Positions 33,548 to 41,656 of a stretch of 41,656 nucleotides of DNA are shown piece by piece. The first letter of the stretch is position 1; each line of letters begins with the position of its first letter. A program made the position numbers and the translations under genes. Where the stretch lies: NCBI GenBank assembly GCA_030431615.1, contig JAUIID010000019.1, positions 1-41,656 of the forward strand, read 5' to 3'. This stretch comes from Alphaproteobacteria bacterium. Lineage in GTDB: Bacteria > Pseudomonadota > Alphaproteobacteria > Geminicoccales > Geminicoccaceae. Under the pieces are notes generated by a model. That model ran no database searches and was not told the origin of the DNA. It saw only the letters and a list, made by a program, of their open reading frames with translations.

Positions 33548-33593
33548 GACGGCCGCGGCGGCACGTCGTGCAGCACCGATCGGAGGCGGAATC

Positions 33594-35168
33594 ATGGCGG
33601 CTGGCGTTCCGAACATCCGCAAGCTCGAGGACGCGCTGCTGGTCAACCGCGCCGAGCTCTTCCGCTTCGGCACCGCGGTGCTGTTCGTCATCGTCATCAT
33701 GATCTTCGCCGTCTCGCGCGGCGCCACAGGACCGCACGGCCTGCTCCTTGTCGCGGCGGCGATGATCGGCGGCTACATGGCGCTCAATATCGGGGCGAAC
33801 GACGTCGCCAACAATGTGGGCCCGGCGGTCGGCTCGCATGCCATCACGCTGACTGGCGCCATCATCATCGCCGCCTGCTTCGAGGCTGGCGGGGCCCTGA
33901 TTGCCGGCGGCGATGTCGTCGGCACCATCAAGAGCGGCATCATCGATCCGACGCTCATTCCGGATGCCAACACGTTCATCTGGCTGATGACCGGGGCCCT
34001 ACTGGCGGCTGCCCTCTGGCTCAACCTGGCGACCGCGCTCGGGGCACCGGTCTCGACGACGCACGCCATCGTCGGCGGCGTGCTGGGTGCCGGCATCGCC
34101 GCCGGCGGCTGGGGCATCGCCGACTGGCCCGAGGTCGGCCGGATCGCCGCGTCCTGGGTGATCTCGCCCTTGCTCGGCGGCGCCATCGCCGCCGCCTTCC
34201 TCTACGTCATCAAGCACCGCATCACCTACCAGGCCGACCTCATGGCTGCCGCCCGGCGGACGGTGCCGCTCCTCATCGCGCTGATGGCCTGGTCGTTCAC
34301 CACCTACATCCTGCTCAAGGGGCTGAAGCAGCTCTGGAGCGTGAGCTTCCCCACGGCCGCGATCATCGGCCTGCTGGTCGCTGGCCTGGCCTGGGTGGTC
34401 ATGCGCCGGCATGTGGCAGGCTCGGCGCCGCGGATCCCGAACACCAAGGACGGGGTCAACGAGCTCTTCACCGTACCCCTGATCTTCGCCGCGGCCCTTC
34501 TGAGCTTCGCGCATGGCGCCAACGATGTGGCGAATGCCGTGGGTCCGCTGGCCGCCATCAACGACGCCGTCATCTCGAACGGCGTCGTGACCACGGCGCA
34601 TATTCCCTTGTGGGTAATGCTGGTGGGTGCCGTCGGCATCGCGCTCGGCCTCGCCCTCTTCGGGCCGAAGCTGATCCGCACGGTCGGCTCGGAGATCACC
34701 GAGCTCGACCGGGCCCGCGCCTTCTGCGTGGCGCTCTCGGCGGCGATCACCGTCATCGTCGCCTCGCAGCTCGGCCTGCCGGTCAGCTCGACGCATATCG
34801 CGGTCGGCGGGGTCTTCGGTGTCGGCTTCCTGCGCGAGTACCTCAAGGTCAGCTATGCACGCATGATCGAGGAGATCAGGGAGCACCACGCCGACGAGGA
34901 CGCGGCGGCGGTCGAGGCCTTTCTCGCCCGCTTCGATGCCGCCACGGTGAGCGAGCGCCGGCTGATGCTGAGCCAGATGAAGGGCCAGTCGGGGGGCGCC
35001 ACCCTCCACAAGAAGGAACGCAAGGGCCTGCGCAACATCAACCGGATCGAGCTGGTCAAGCGCTCGTTGCTGTTGCGGATCGCCGCCGCGTGGCTGATCA
35101 CCGTGCCGGCGACCGCGATCGTGGGTGCGATGATCTTCTTCATGCTGCGGGGAGCGATGCTGCAGTGA
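33594..35168 (+). CDS. Pit-family inorganic phosphate transporter
   Basis: 524 residues, about ten to eleven membrane helices. The PHO4 repeats are clear: YMALNIGANDVANNVGPAVG, GAPVSTTHAIVGGVLGAG, and in the second half LLSFAHGANDVANAVGPLAA and LPVSSTHIAVGGVFGVGFL. The two GANDVAN motifs mark phosphate/cation symport. A cytoplasmic charged stretch (about 435-485) precedes a last helix. RBS GGAGGCGG is upstream. The stop overlaps the GTG start of the universal stress protein gene (GTGA). Confidence 0.93.
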   Translation: MAAGVPNIRKLEDALLVNRAELFRFGTAVLFVIVIMIFAVSRGATGPHGLLLVAAAMIGGYMALNIGANDVANNVGPAVGSHAITLTGAIIIAACFEAGGALIAGGDVVGTIKSGIIDPTLIPDANTFIWLMTGALLAAALWLNLATALGAPVSTTHAIVGGVLGAGIAAGGWGIADWPEVGRIAASWVISPLLGGAIAAAFLYVIKHRITYQADLMAAARRTVPLLIALMAWSFTTYILLKGLKQLWSVSFPTAAIIGLLVAGLAWVVMRRHVAGSAPRIPNTKDGVNELFTVPLIFAAALLSFAHGANDVANAVGPLAAINDAVISNGVVTTAHIPLWVMLVGAVGIALGLALFGPKLIRTVGSEITELDRARAFCVALSAAITVIVASQLGLPVSSTHIAVGGVFGVGFLREYLKVSYARMIEEIREHHADEDAAAVEAFLARFDAATVSERRLMLSQMKGQSGGATLHKKERKGLRNINRIELVKRSLLLRIAAAWLITVPATAIVGAMIFFMLRGAMLQ

Positions 35169-35659
35169 ACGGCACGATTCTCTGCGCCGTCGACTTCTCG
35201 CCCGACGCCGAGGCGGCGCTGCTCTGGAGCTGCGCCCAGGCAGAGCTGGCCGGGACCGGCCTGCTGCTCCTGCACGTCATCCATGATCCGGCCGCGAGCC
35301 CCGGCTTCTACCAGCGGCCCGACGACGGCTGGCTGCGCCCGCTGGCCGACGTGGCGGAGCAGATGCTGGCCGAGTTCCTCGACCGGCTCCGCCAGGAATA
35401 CCCGGACCAGGGACGGCTGAAGACGCTCGAGGCGCGGCTCGTGCCGGGCCTGCCGGCCGGTCGCATCGTCGAGGTCGCGAACGAGGTGGACGCGGTGCTC
35501 GTCGTGGTCGGCAGCCGCGGGCGGACAGGGCTGCCGCATATCCTGCTCGGCTCGGTGGCCGAGCGGGTGGTGCAGACGGCACCCATGCCGGTCGTCGTGG
35601 TCAAGCGGGCAGCCGCCGCGGCAGCCAATGACGACCAGGCCGATGGTGAGCCGACGTGA
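35165..35659 (+). CDS. Universal stress protein (UspA family)
   Basis: 164 residues from the GTG at 35165, which overlaps the Pit stop. One Usp domain: TILCAVDFSPDAEAALLWSC at the N-terminus and the ATP-binding motif VVVGSRGRTGLPHILLGSVA, then PMPVVVVKR at the end. The position between two phosphate transporters, coupled to both by overlapping codons, suggests a role in regulating or protecting phosphate uptake. Usp function itself is not specific. The longer frame upstream is a shadow of the Pit gene. Confidence 0.88.
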   Translation: MNGTILCAVDFSPDAEAALLWSCAQAELAGTGLLLLHVIHDPAASPGFYQRPDDGWLRPLADVAEQMLAEFLDRLRQEYPDQGRLKTLEARLVPGLPAGRIVEVANEVDAVLVVVGSRGRTGLPHILLGSVAERVVQTAPMPVVVVKRAAAAAANDDQADGEPT

Positions 35660-37335
35660 CGGTCGAGCTCGACCATTTCGCCCTCTGGACCGGGCTCTTC
35701 GGCGGCATGGCGCTCTTTCTCTACGGCATGGACCTCCTGACCGTGTCGCTCCGGCGTGCCGCCGGCGACCATCTCAAGGACCTACTCGGCCGGGTGACCC
35801 GCAACCGCTTTCTCGGCGCCGGGGTCGGCGCCCTGGTCACCGGCATCGTCAACTCGTCGACGGTGACCACGGTGATCCTGGTCGGCTTCATCTCCGCCGG
35901 CCTCATGTCGATGGCGCAGAGCGTGGCCGTCATCATGGGTGCGAATATCGGCAGCACCGTCACGGCCCAGATCCTGGCCTTCAACGTGAGCCGCTTCGCC
36001 TTGCCGATCCTGACCGTCGGGTTTCTGGTCGCCTTCGTGCCCAAGGGCGAACGCACGCGGGAGTTTGGCCGGATGCTGCTCGGCGCCGGCCTCGTCTTCT
36101 ACGGCATCGCCGTGATGAGCGAGGCGATGGCGCCGTTGCGCGCCTATCCGCCGTTCATCGACTTCATCAAGACGCTCTCGCATCCCCTGGCCGCAGCCCT
36201 GGCTGGAATGACCTTCACCGCCCTCGTCCATTCATCGGCGGCAACCACCGGTGTCGTGATCGTGCTGGCGGGCCAGGGTGTCATGTCGCTCGAGACGGCG
36301 ATCGCGGTGGCCCTCGGCGCTAATGTCGGCACCTGCGCCACCGCCGGGCTCGCGGCGATCGGCAAGCCGCGCGAGGCGGTTCGCGCCGCTCTCGTGCATG
36401 TGCTCTTCAACGTTGCCGGCGTCGCCATCTGGATCGGCTTCATCCCCGAGCTCGCCGAGATCGTGCGCGCCGTCTCCCCGACGGCCGCGAACCTGACCGG
36501 CTCGGCCAGGGCGGCGGCCGAGGCGCCGCGGCAGGTGGCGAACGCGCACACCATCTTCAACGTCGTCAACACACTGCTCTTCATCGGCTTCACCACGCAG
36601 ATCGCCCGGCTGGTCGAATGGCTGGTGCCCGACCGACCGCTCGGCGCCGACGAGCCGCTCATGCCGAAATTCCTCGACGACAATCTGCTCGGGACGCCGG
36701 CCATGGCCCTCGATGCCGCCCGACGCGAGATCGGCCGGATGGGCGCATATGTGGCCTTCATGCTCGAACGGGCCCTGCCGGCGGCGCTCTCGAGCTCGCG
36801 CCAGACGCTGCATGTGATCGAGGCGATGGACAAGCCGGTCGACCGGCTGCACCGCGAGCTGATCGCCTATCTCGGCCGCATCTCGGCAACGCCCCTCACG
36901 CCCGACCAGGCGCCGGTGCTGATGCATCTGGTCGCCATGACCAACGACCTCGAGCATCTCGCCGACCGCATCGCGACCGACATGACGACCTCGGCGCGAA
37001 AGCGGCTCGACGAGCGGGTGGTGATCGCCGGCGACGCCGCGAGCCGGATCGCCGGCTACCACGCGGAGGTCCTGCGGGCCCTGCGAGACGCAGTGGCGGC
37101 GGTGACGAGCGGCGACAGGGAGCTCGCCTCGACCGTGCGTTCGATGAAGCACGGGGTGAGCGACATGGCGAGCCAGATCAGCCGCGAGCGCTTCGGCCGC
37201 ATTCCCGGCGGCGCCGAGACCGTGGTGCGAGGCTATGTGCGCGAGGTCGAGCTGCTCGAGATCCTGGACGGCATCTTCAAGATCGCCCGGCGTATCGCCC
37301 GAACGCAGCTGGTGCCGGAACCGGAGACGGCCTGA
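35656..37335 (+). CDS. Na/Pi cotransporter family protein with PhoU-like C-terminal domain
   Basis: 559 residues from the GTG at 35656, overlapping the Usp stop. Two NptA repeats: GALVTGIVNSSTVTTVILVG with MGANIGSTVTAQILAF, and TFTALVHSSAATTGVVIVLA with ALGANVGTCATAGLAA. About eight membrane helices reach to residue 310. The C-terminal 200 residues are helical and PhoU-like (LHRELIAYLGRISATPLTP; NDLEHLADRIATDM). It probably exports or imports phosphate with sodium. It forms one coupled operon with the Pit transporter and Usp. Confidence 0.9.
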   Translation: MTVELDHFALWTGLFGGMALFLYGMDLLTVSLRRAAGDHLKDLLGRVTRNRFLGAGVGALVTGIVNSSTVTTVILVGFISAGLMSMAQSVAVIMGANIGSTVTAQILAFNVSRFALPILTVGFLVAFVPKGERTREFGRMLLGAGLVFYGIAVMSEAMAPLRAYPPFIDFIKTLSHPLAAALAGMTFTALVHSSAATTGVVIVLAGQGVMSLETAIAVALGANVGTCATAGLAAIGKPREAVRAALVHVLFNVAGVAIWIGFIPELAEIVRAVSPTAANLTGSARAAAEAPRQVANAHTIFNVVNTLLFIGFTTQIARLVEWLVPDRPLGADEPLMPKFLDDNLLGTPAMALDAARREIGRMGAYVAFMLERALPAALSSSRQTLHVIEAMDKPVDRLHRELIAYLGRISATPLTPDQAPVLMHLVAMTNDLEHLADRIATDMTTSARKRLDERVVIAGDAASRIAGYHAEVLRALRDAVAAVTSGDRELASTVRSMKHGVSDMASQISRERFGRIPGGAETVVRGYVREVELLEILDGIFKIARRIARTQLVPEPETA

Positions 37336-37357
37336 GGGCGTCGGCCTCGTCCGACGC

Positions 37358-37828
37358 TCACTCGACCTTGCCGAGGCGCTCCCAGTTGGCATCTGCCCTG
37401 GCGATCCTGGCGGCCCCGCCGTCGGCATCGGCAGCGATCTCGTCAACGAAGTTCTTGCTGTAGGCGAGATAGAGGCGGTCCTCGACGATCACCCAGGCTT
37501 CGGGGTCGATGGGTGCGCGCCAGCCCACCGACATGGCACCAGCGCAGAAGCCGCCATAGCGCGGGGCATAGCGACCCGGATCGGCAACAAAGAGTGCCCG
37601 GTGCTGGTCGCTGGCGAACAGCCAGCGTGCACCCTGCCAGGTCGCCTCGAACAAGGAGTTGCCCTTCACGGGGGCCGACTGGGTGAAATAGGCGACCGTG
37701 TCGTAGCCCTGAATCGCGATATTGCCATCGGTCGTGTTGATCGCCTCGGCGGCGGCCGCCGGAACCGCAAAGGCAGCAGCCAGTGCCAGCATGGCACTAC
37801 CGAGCATCGCTCGTCTGCAACCTTGCAT
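37358..37828 (-). CDS. Exported YHS-domain protein
   Basis: 156 residues from the ATG at 37828, which follows GGAGAGG; upstream in-frame ATGs (37843, 37888) lack a ribosome site. The signal peptide covers about residues 1-26 (AAA|EA). The YHS fold is IAIQGYDTVAYFTQSAPVKG, then ATWQGARWLFASDQHRALFV and YGGFCAGAMSVG. YHS domains bind metals such as copper in some proteins, but only one Cys is left in this domain. It is divergent from the cyclase gene and convergent with the Na/Pi cotransporter. Confidence 0.85.
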   Translation of the reverse strand: MQGCRRAMLGSAMLALAAAFAVPAAAAEAINTTDGNIAIQGYDTVAYFTQSAPVKGNSLFEATWQGARWLFASDQHRALFVADPGRYAPRYGGFCAGAMSVGWRAPIDPEAWVIVEDRLYLAYSKNFVDEIAADADGGAARIARADANWERLGKVE

Positions 37829-37938
37829 CACCCTCTCCATCATGCATGACGCATAAAAGGTGTTAGAGTCGCAGAGGAGGTGCTGCATGGCAAATCAAGG
37901 CTCTGTGACTGGCAGGGCCCGCTACCGGACGAACGGCC

Positions 37939-39831
37939 GTGCCTGAGCCCGGATCGCAGCCCGGCAGCGGGCCGGCGCCGAAGCGGAGGCTCGCCGCCAT
38001 CCTGCATGCCGACGTGGCCGGCTACAGCCGCAGCATGGGAGCCGACGAGGCCGGCACGCATGCCCGGCTGATGCAGCAGAGAGCCATCGTCGAGGATTGC
38101 GTCGCCCGGCACGAAGGGCGGGTCGTCGGCACCGCCGGGGATGCGGTTCTGGCCGAATTCTCGAGCGTTGTCGAGGCGTTGCAGGCCGCTGTCGAGATGC
38201 AGGCTGAACTCGAGGTGCAGGCTGCAGCCGAGCCGGCCGAGCATCGGCTGCCGCTCAGGATCGGGATCAATGTCGGCGATGTGATCGTCGACGGCGACGA
38301 CATCTTCGGCGATGGCGTCAATGTGGCGGCGCGCGTGCAGTCGCTGGCTGCAGCGGGCGGCATCGCCGTCTCGGGCACCGCGCGCGATCAGGTCGGAAAC
38401 CGGCTGGATCTCGCGTTTCACGATCTGGGCCTGCATCGGGTCAAGAACATCGAGGAGCCGATCCGGGTCTACGCCATTGATGCGACGCCAGGCCGAAGCC
38501 TGGTGCCTCGGCGGCGACCGATCCGGCGTGCGGCGATGCTGCTCCTGGCGCTCGTCGCGGTCGGCGCGCTCGCCCTCGCGGCAGTCTGGCTTTGGATGCC
38601 GGAGATCATGCCCTGGAGCCGGCAGGACCCGCCGCCGCCTTCCCTGGTCCAGGCGGGCCGACCGACCATCGCGGTGCTGCCGTTCGTGGATCGCAGCGGC
38701 GACCCGGACCAGGCCCATTTCAGCGATGGCGTGACCGAGGACGTGATCGCCGATCTCGGCCGTTTCTCGAGTCTTTTGGTCCTCTCCTGGAATGCCGTCG
38801 CACCCTACAAGGACCGGGCCATCACCCCCCGGCAGCTGAGCCAGGAACTGGACGTGCGCTATGTTGTGGGCGGCACCGTCAGACGCGAGGGCGATCGGCT
38901 GCGGCTCACGGTGCAACTCACCGATGCGACGCGCGGCGTCCTGCTCTGGTCGGAGCGCTATGACGAGCCGGTCGAGGACATCTTCGAGCTGCAGAACCGA
39001 ATCACACAGCAGGTCGTCGCCGCCCTCGCCGTCAATGTGACACAGCTCGAGCAGGAACGCGCCTTCGGGAAGCCGACCGCAGCGCTCGGTGCCTATGATC
39101 TCGTCCTGCGTGGCCGCGAGAAGCTGTACCGGGTCGAGCGTGGCGCCAATCTCGAAGCGCGGGCACTGTTCGAGCGGGCGCTGGCCCTCGATCCCCGCTA
39201 CGGCGATGCATTGGTCGGCATGGCCTGGACCCACATGAATGATATCAATTGGGGCTGGAGTGAATGGCCGGGTCGCGCCCTGGCCGCAGCCGATGAGCTG
39301 GCAGCCCGTGCCATCGAGCTCGACGAGCGCAATGCCGCGGCGCATGCGCTTCGTGCCGAGGTGCTGCGGTTTCATCGCAACATCGAAGCGGCCGAGCGGG
39401 AGATCAACCGGGCGATCGAGCTCAACCCCAACAATGCGACGGGCCATGCGCTGCGCGGCGCCATCCTGACGACGGCCGGGCGGCCCGAGGAGGCGGTGAC
39501 GGCACTCGAGCTGGCGCTGCGCCTCGATCCGCATCCACAGACGGCGTGGCTCGCCGATCTCGGCCTGGCCTACTACTTTCTGAGCCGGTATCAGGACGTC
39601 ATTGCCCTCTTCGAGCGCTACGACCAGCCGACCTACGAGGATCCGATGCCGCTGGCACTGCGGGCAGCAGCCTCTGCCCAGCTCGGCGACGAGGCGGCGG
39701 CGGCGCGGGCACTTGCCGCACTTCGACGGGTCAGTCCGTTCTTCGACGTGCGTTTCGTTGCCGCCAGCTTCGCTGATCCGGAGCAGGGCCGGCATCTGCT
39801 CGAGGGTCTGCGCAAGGCGGGGCTGGAGTAG
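37939..39831 (+). CDS. Class III adenylate/guanylate cyclase with TPR repeats
   Basis: 630 residues starting at GTG 37939. The cyclase domain (about 15-180) has the metal-binding Asp in LAAILHADVAGYSR, then VGTAGDAVLAEFSSV, INVGDVIVDGDDIFGDGVNV and AARVQ, with the catalytic Asn/Arg pair in VNVAAR. A membrane helix lies at about 195-217. A periplasmic TolB/FlgO-like domain follows (IAVLPFVDRSGDPDQAHFSD; ELDVRYVVGGTVRR), then TPR repeats from about 390. This is a common architecture in soil Alphaproteobacteria. It makes cAMP in response to unknown periplasmic cues and could supply the Crp-type regulator. Confidence 0.88.
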   Translation: MPEPGSQPGSGPAPKRRLAAILHADVAGYSRSMGADEAGTHARLMQQRAIVEDCVARHEGRVVGTAGDAVLAEFSSVVEALQAAVEMQAELEVQAAAEPAEHRLPLRIGINVGDVIVDGDDIFGDGVNVAARVQSLAAAGGIAVSGTARDQVGNRLDLAFHDLGLHRVKNIEEPIRVYAIDATPGRSLVPRRRPIRRAAMLLLALVAVGALALAAVWLWMPEIMPWSRQDPPPPSLVQAGRPTIAVLPFVDRSGDPDQAHFSDGVTEDVIADLGRFSSLLVLSWNAVAPYKDRAITPRQLSQELDVRYVVGGTVRREGDRLRLTVQLTDATRGVLLWSERYDEPVEDIFELQNRITQQVVAALAVNVTQLEQERAFGKPTAALGAYDLVLRGREKLYRVERGANLEARALFERALALDPRYGDALVGMAWTHMNDINWGWSEWPGRALAAADELAARAIELDERNAAAHALRAEVLRFHRNIEAAEREINRAIELNPNNATGHALRGAILTTAGRPEEAVTALELALRLDPHPQTAWLADLGLAYYFLSRYQDVIALFERYDQPTYEDPMPLALRAAASAQLGDEAAAARALAALRRVSPFFDVRFVAASFADPEQGRHLLEGLRKAGLE

Positions 39832-39900
39832 CGGGCAGGTGTCTTCGTGCGACGTCCGTGCCAATATTGGCGCCGGCAGGAATTGGGGAGCAAAAAATTC

Positions 39901-40200
39901 ATGAACGAGCGGGCCTTGCTGCATCTTGCGCCGGACGACAATGTGGCGGTGGCGCTACGGACGCTGGTGCCGGGCGAGTCGCTGGAGCTGGAGGGACGGC
40001 GGGTGACGGTAGGCGACGCCATACCGTTCGCCCACAAGATCGCCCTCGTGGCACTGCCCATGGGCTCCACCGTGACCAAGTACGGCGTCGCCATCGGCAG
40101 CACGACCGAACCGGTCGCTGCCGGCGCCCATGTGCACGTGCACAACCTGAAGAGCGACTACATCGTCAATCGCGAAGACTTCTTCGAGGCCGCATCATGA
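39901..40200 (+). CDS. UxaA/SuyA-type lyase small subunit (SAF domain)
   Basis: 99 residues forming one SAF domain: LAPDDNVAVALRTLVPGESL, then AIPFAHKIALVALPMGSTVT and KYGVAIGSTTEPVAAGAHVH, ending VHNL. This is the N-terminal domain of altronate dehydratase-type enzymes encoded as a separate gene. It overlaps the large subunit by ATGA. The split organisation is like the sulfolactate lyase SuyA/SuyB. The substrate could be a hexonate or sulfolactate. Confidence 0.85.
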   Translation: MNERALLHLAPDDNVAVALRTLVPGESLELEGRRVTVGDAIPFAHKIALVALPMGSTVTKYGVAIGSTTEPVAAGAHVHVHNLKSDYIVNREDFFEAAS

Positions 40201-41399
40201 CCAGCTCATCCATCCAGGCTTTCGCCCGCGCCGATGGCGGCAAGGGCATCCGCAACGTCGTGGTGGTGGCCTATCTCGTCGAGTGCGCGCACCACGTGGC
40301 GCGCGCCGTGACCGTGCCGTTCGAAGGGGACGGCGTGCATCTGATCGGCTTCGCCGGCTGCTACCCGAACGGCTATGCCGAGGAGATGATGGAGGCGCTG
40401 ACCACCCATCCGAACGTGGGGGCGGTGCTGCTGGTCTCGCTGGGCTGCGAGCAGTTCAATCGCCAGAAGCTGATGAAGCGGATCGAGGCGAGCGGCCGGC
40501 CGGTGGAGCTGCTGGTGATCCAGAAGGCCGGCGGCACGCGCAGCACGGTGGAGGCGGGGCGGGCCTGGGTCAGAGACCAGGTCGCGGCGCTCGACCGGGC
40601 ACCCAGGGTGCCCATGGGCCTCGACGAGCTGATCGTCGGCACGATCTGCGGCGGCTCGGACGGTACCAGCGGGCTCACCGCCAACCCGGCCATCGGCAAG
40701 GCGGCCGACATCCTGGTGGATGCCGGGGCCAGGGTGATGTTCGAGGAGCTGGGCGAGCTCTTCGGCTGCGAGGCGCACATGGCGGGCCGTGCGGCGACAC
40801 CTGAGCTGGGCCGGGCGATCCTCGAGGCCATGGACAAGAGCCGCCGGGTCTACGGCATGCTGGACCAGTCGAGCTTCGGCGGCGGCAACATCACGGGCGG
40901 GCTCAGCACGATCGAGGAGAAGTCGATCGGCGCCTACACCAAGAGCGGAACGCGACCGATCGTCGGCATGCTCAAGCCGGGCGTGAAGCCGAAGGCACCC
41001 GGGCTCTATCTCCTCGACATGATCGGCGACGGCCCGGTGCGCTGGGGCTTCCCGAACATCAACGACAATGCCGAGATCACCGAGATGATCGCCTCCGGTG
41101 CCCATCTCTCGCTCTTCTCGACCGGCCGCGGCTCGGTCGTCGGCTCCGCCATCTCGCCGGTGGTCAAGGTCTGCGCCAATCCCGAGACCTTTCGGCGGCT
41201 GACCGACGACATGGACGTCGATGCCGGGCGGATCCTCGAAGGCCGCGGCACGCTGGACGAGGTGGGCCGCGAGATCGTCGACCTCGTCGAGCGGGTGGCC
41301 GGCGGCGAGCCGACCAAGTCGGAGGCGCTCGGGCATCAGGAGTTCGTCCTGACCTACAAGAGCTTCGCCCCGCTCGGCCCGGCCTGCCTGCCGGCCTGA
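40197..41399 (+). CDS. UxaA/SuyB-type lyase large subunit
   Basis: 400 residues. Conserved UxaA C-terminal domain segments: AGCYPNGYAEEMMEALTTHP, LVSLGCEQFNRQKLM, LELLVIQ-type IQKAGGT, TICGGSDGTSGLTANPAIG and FEELGELFGCE. The Cys residues in GCYPN, GCEQ and ICGGSD are candidate metal ligands. Near the end are GLYLLDMIGDGP and FSTGRGSVVGSAISPVVKVC. It forms the catalytic unit with the SAF-domain small subunit. No sugar-acid or sulfonate genes follow within the window, so specificity remains open. Confidence 0.87.
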   Translation: MTSSSIQAFARADGGKGIRNVVVVAYLVECAHHVARAVTVPFEGDGVHLIGFAGCYPNGYAEEMMEALTTHPNVGAVLLVSLGCEQFNRQKLMKRIEASGRPVELLVIQKAGGTRSTVEAGRAWVRDQVAALDRAPRVPMGLDELIVGTICGGSDGTSGLTANPAIGKAADILVDAGARVMFEELGELFGCEAHMAGRAATPELGRAILEAMDKSRRVYGMLDQSSFGGGNITGGLSTIEEKSIGAYTKSGTRPIVGMLKPGVKPKAPGLYLLDMIGDGPVRWGFPNINDNAEITEMIASGAHLSLFSTGRGSVVGSAISPVVKVCANPETFRRLTDDMDVDAGRILEGRGTLDEVGREIVDLVERVAGGEPTKSEALGHQEFVLTYKSFAPLGPACLPA

Positions 41400-41656
41400 C
41401 CCGCGACCCTGGGGCGATTGCGCCGCATGGCGATGCTCGCGCGCCGACACCACATCGCGCGCAGCCAACCTCTCGGTCGAATGCATCGCCGCCACCATGG
41501 CGGAACGGGCCGGCCCCGGCTGCTGGACAAGCGGCGGTCACGCGGCTAGGCGATGGCTGCCGTCACCGAGAACCCGTTCAGTCGTCTTTTTGCCGTTGCA
41601 CCATGCGACGTGGCCGGCAAAGGCGGATGTGTTCTGATCGCTTGATTGACAGCTAG
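41400..41656. other. Terminal stretch without a supported gene
   Basis: Only very short frames occur, for example 30 codons from 41554. I see no coding or RNA signature. The next gene presumably lies beyond the window edge. Confidence 0.5.

Noticed and set aside
30485-33727. 1080-codon frame on the minus strand
   Set aside because: It is a different frame over the dehydratase and the opposite strand of the monooxygenase, with no recognisable domain; the real genes explain the region.
41554-41646. 30-codon frame at the window end
   Set aside because: No ribosome site, no recognisable sequence and no neighbour support.

Overview
The window (41.7 kb, GC-rich) reads as chromosomal DNA of an alphaproteobacterium. 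The clearest evidence is the general stress response cassette nepR-phyR-histidine kinase-ecfG, an arrangement confined to Alphaproteobacteria. Strong GC bias and long antisense shadow frames fit a Rhodospirillales- or Geminicoccales-like soil or water heterotroph, but the exact taxon cannot be fixed from the sequence. No rRNA, tRNA, CRISPR array, insertion sequence or phage gene was seen.

Region 1 (1-5400) is the most unusual part. A tight operon encodes two small Asn/Val/Gly-rich exported proteins, a signal-peptide-bearing stand-alone C39 peptidase, and an outer-membrane beta-barrel with a long N-terminal extension. Both small proteins carry a Sec signal followed at once by a double-glycine leader (LDEAALGDVAGG; LNDEALGEVTGG), and the barrel protein carries a third copy (LSDNQLDGIVGG) just before its barrel. 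The layout resembles the Pseudomonas Fap functional-amyloid system (FapB/C substrates, FapD C39 peptidase, FapF barrel) but lacks recognisable FapA and FapE. I propose a divergent, minimal Fap-like secretion/fibre system. Next to it are a Panacea (SocA-like) protein with a possible ParE-like tail and a LuxR-type regulator with a degenerate receiver domain.

Region 2 (5400-19300) is devoted to organophosphorus uptake. It holds phosphonoacetaldehyde hydrolase (phnX) with a phosphonate-associated FAD oxidoreductase, a HAD phosphatase, and an ABC importer of the Fe3+/2-aminoethylphosphonate class preceded by a near-consensus PHO box. Next comes a six-gene operon on the minus strand: DeoR regulator, Ugp/MalK-type ATPase, binding protein, two permeases and a calcineurin-like phosphodiesterase, probably for glycerophosphodiesters or a related phosphorylated carbon source. 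Two decayed genes lie here, a GntR-like remnant and a malate/lactate dehydrogenase-family fragment.

Region 3 (19300-30500) is the stress-response locus: a sensorless HisKA_2 kinase, a Crp/Fnr regulator, NepR, PhyR, a membrane HisKA_2 kinase and EcfG. It is followed by small envelope-stress genes (CsbD, PRC-barrel, DUF1328, DUF883, holin-like, PLDc_N) and a cyanide-insensitive-type cydAB oxidase with a 30-residue accessory ORF. Several of these genes are preceded by a GGAAC-N16-NGTT element, so the sequence itself outlines a local EcfG regulon.

Region 4 (30600-41656) holds a luciferase-like monooxygenase, a sugar-acid dehydratase of the IlvD/Edd family, and a coupled phosphate cluster (Pit transporter, universal stress protein, Na/Pi cotransporter with PhoU-like tail). 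It ends with a YHS protein, an adenylate cyclase with TPR repeats, and a split UxaA/SuyAB-type lyase. Phosphorus acquisition (phosphonate, phosphodiester, inorganic phosphate) recurs across the window.
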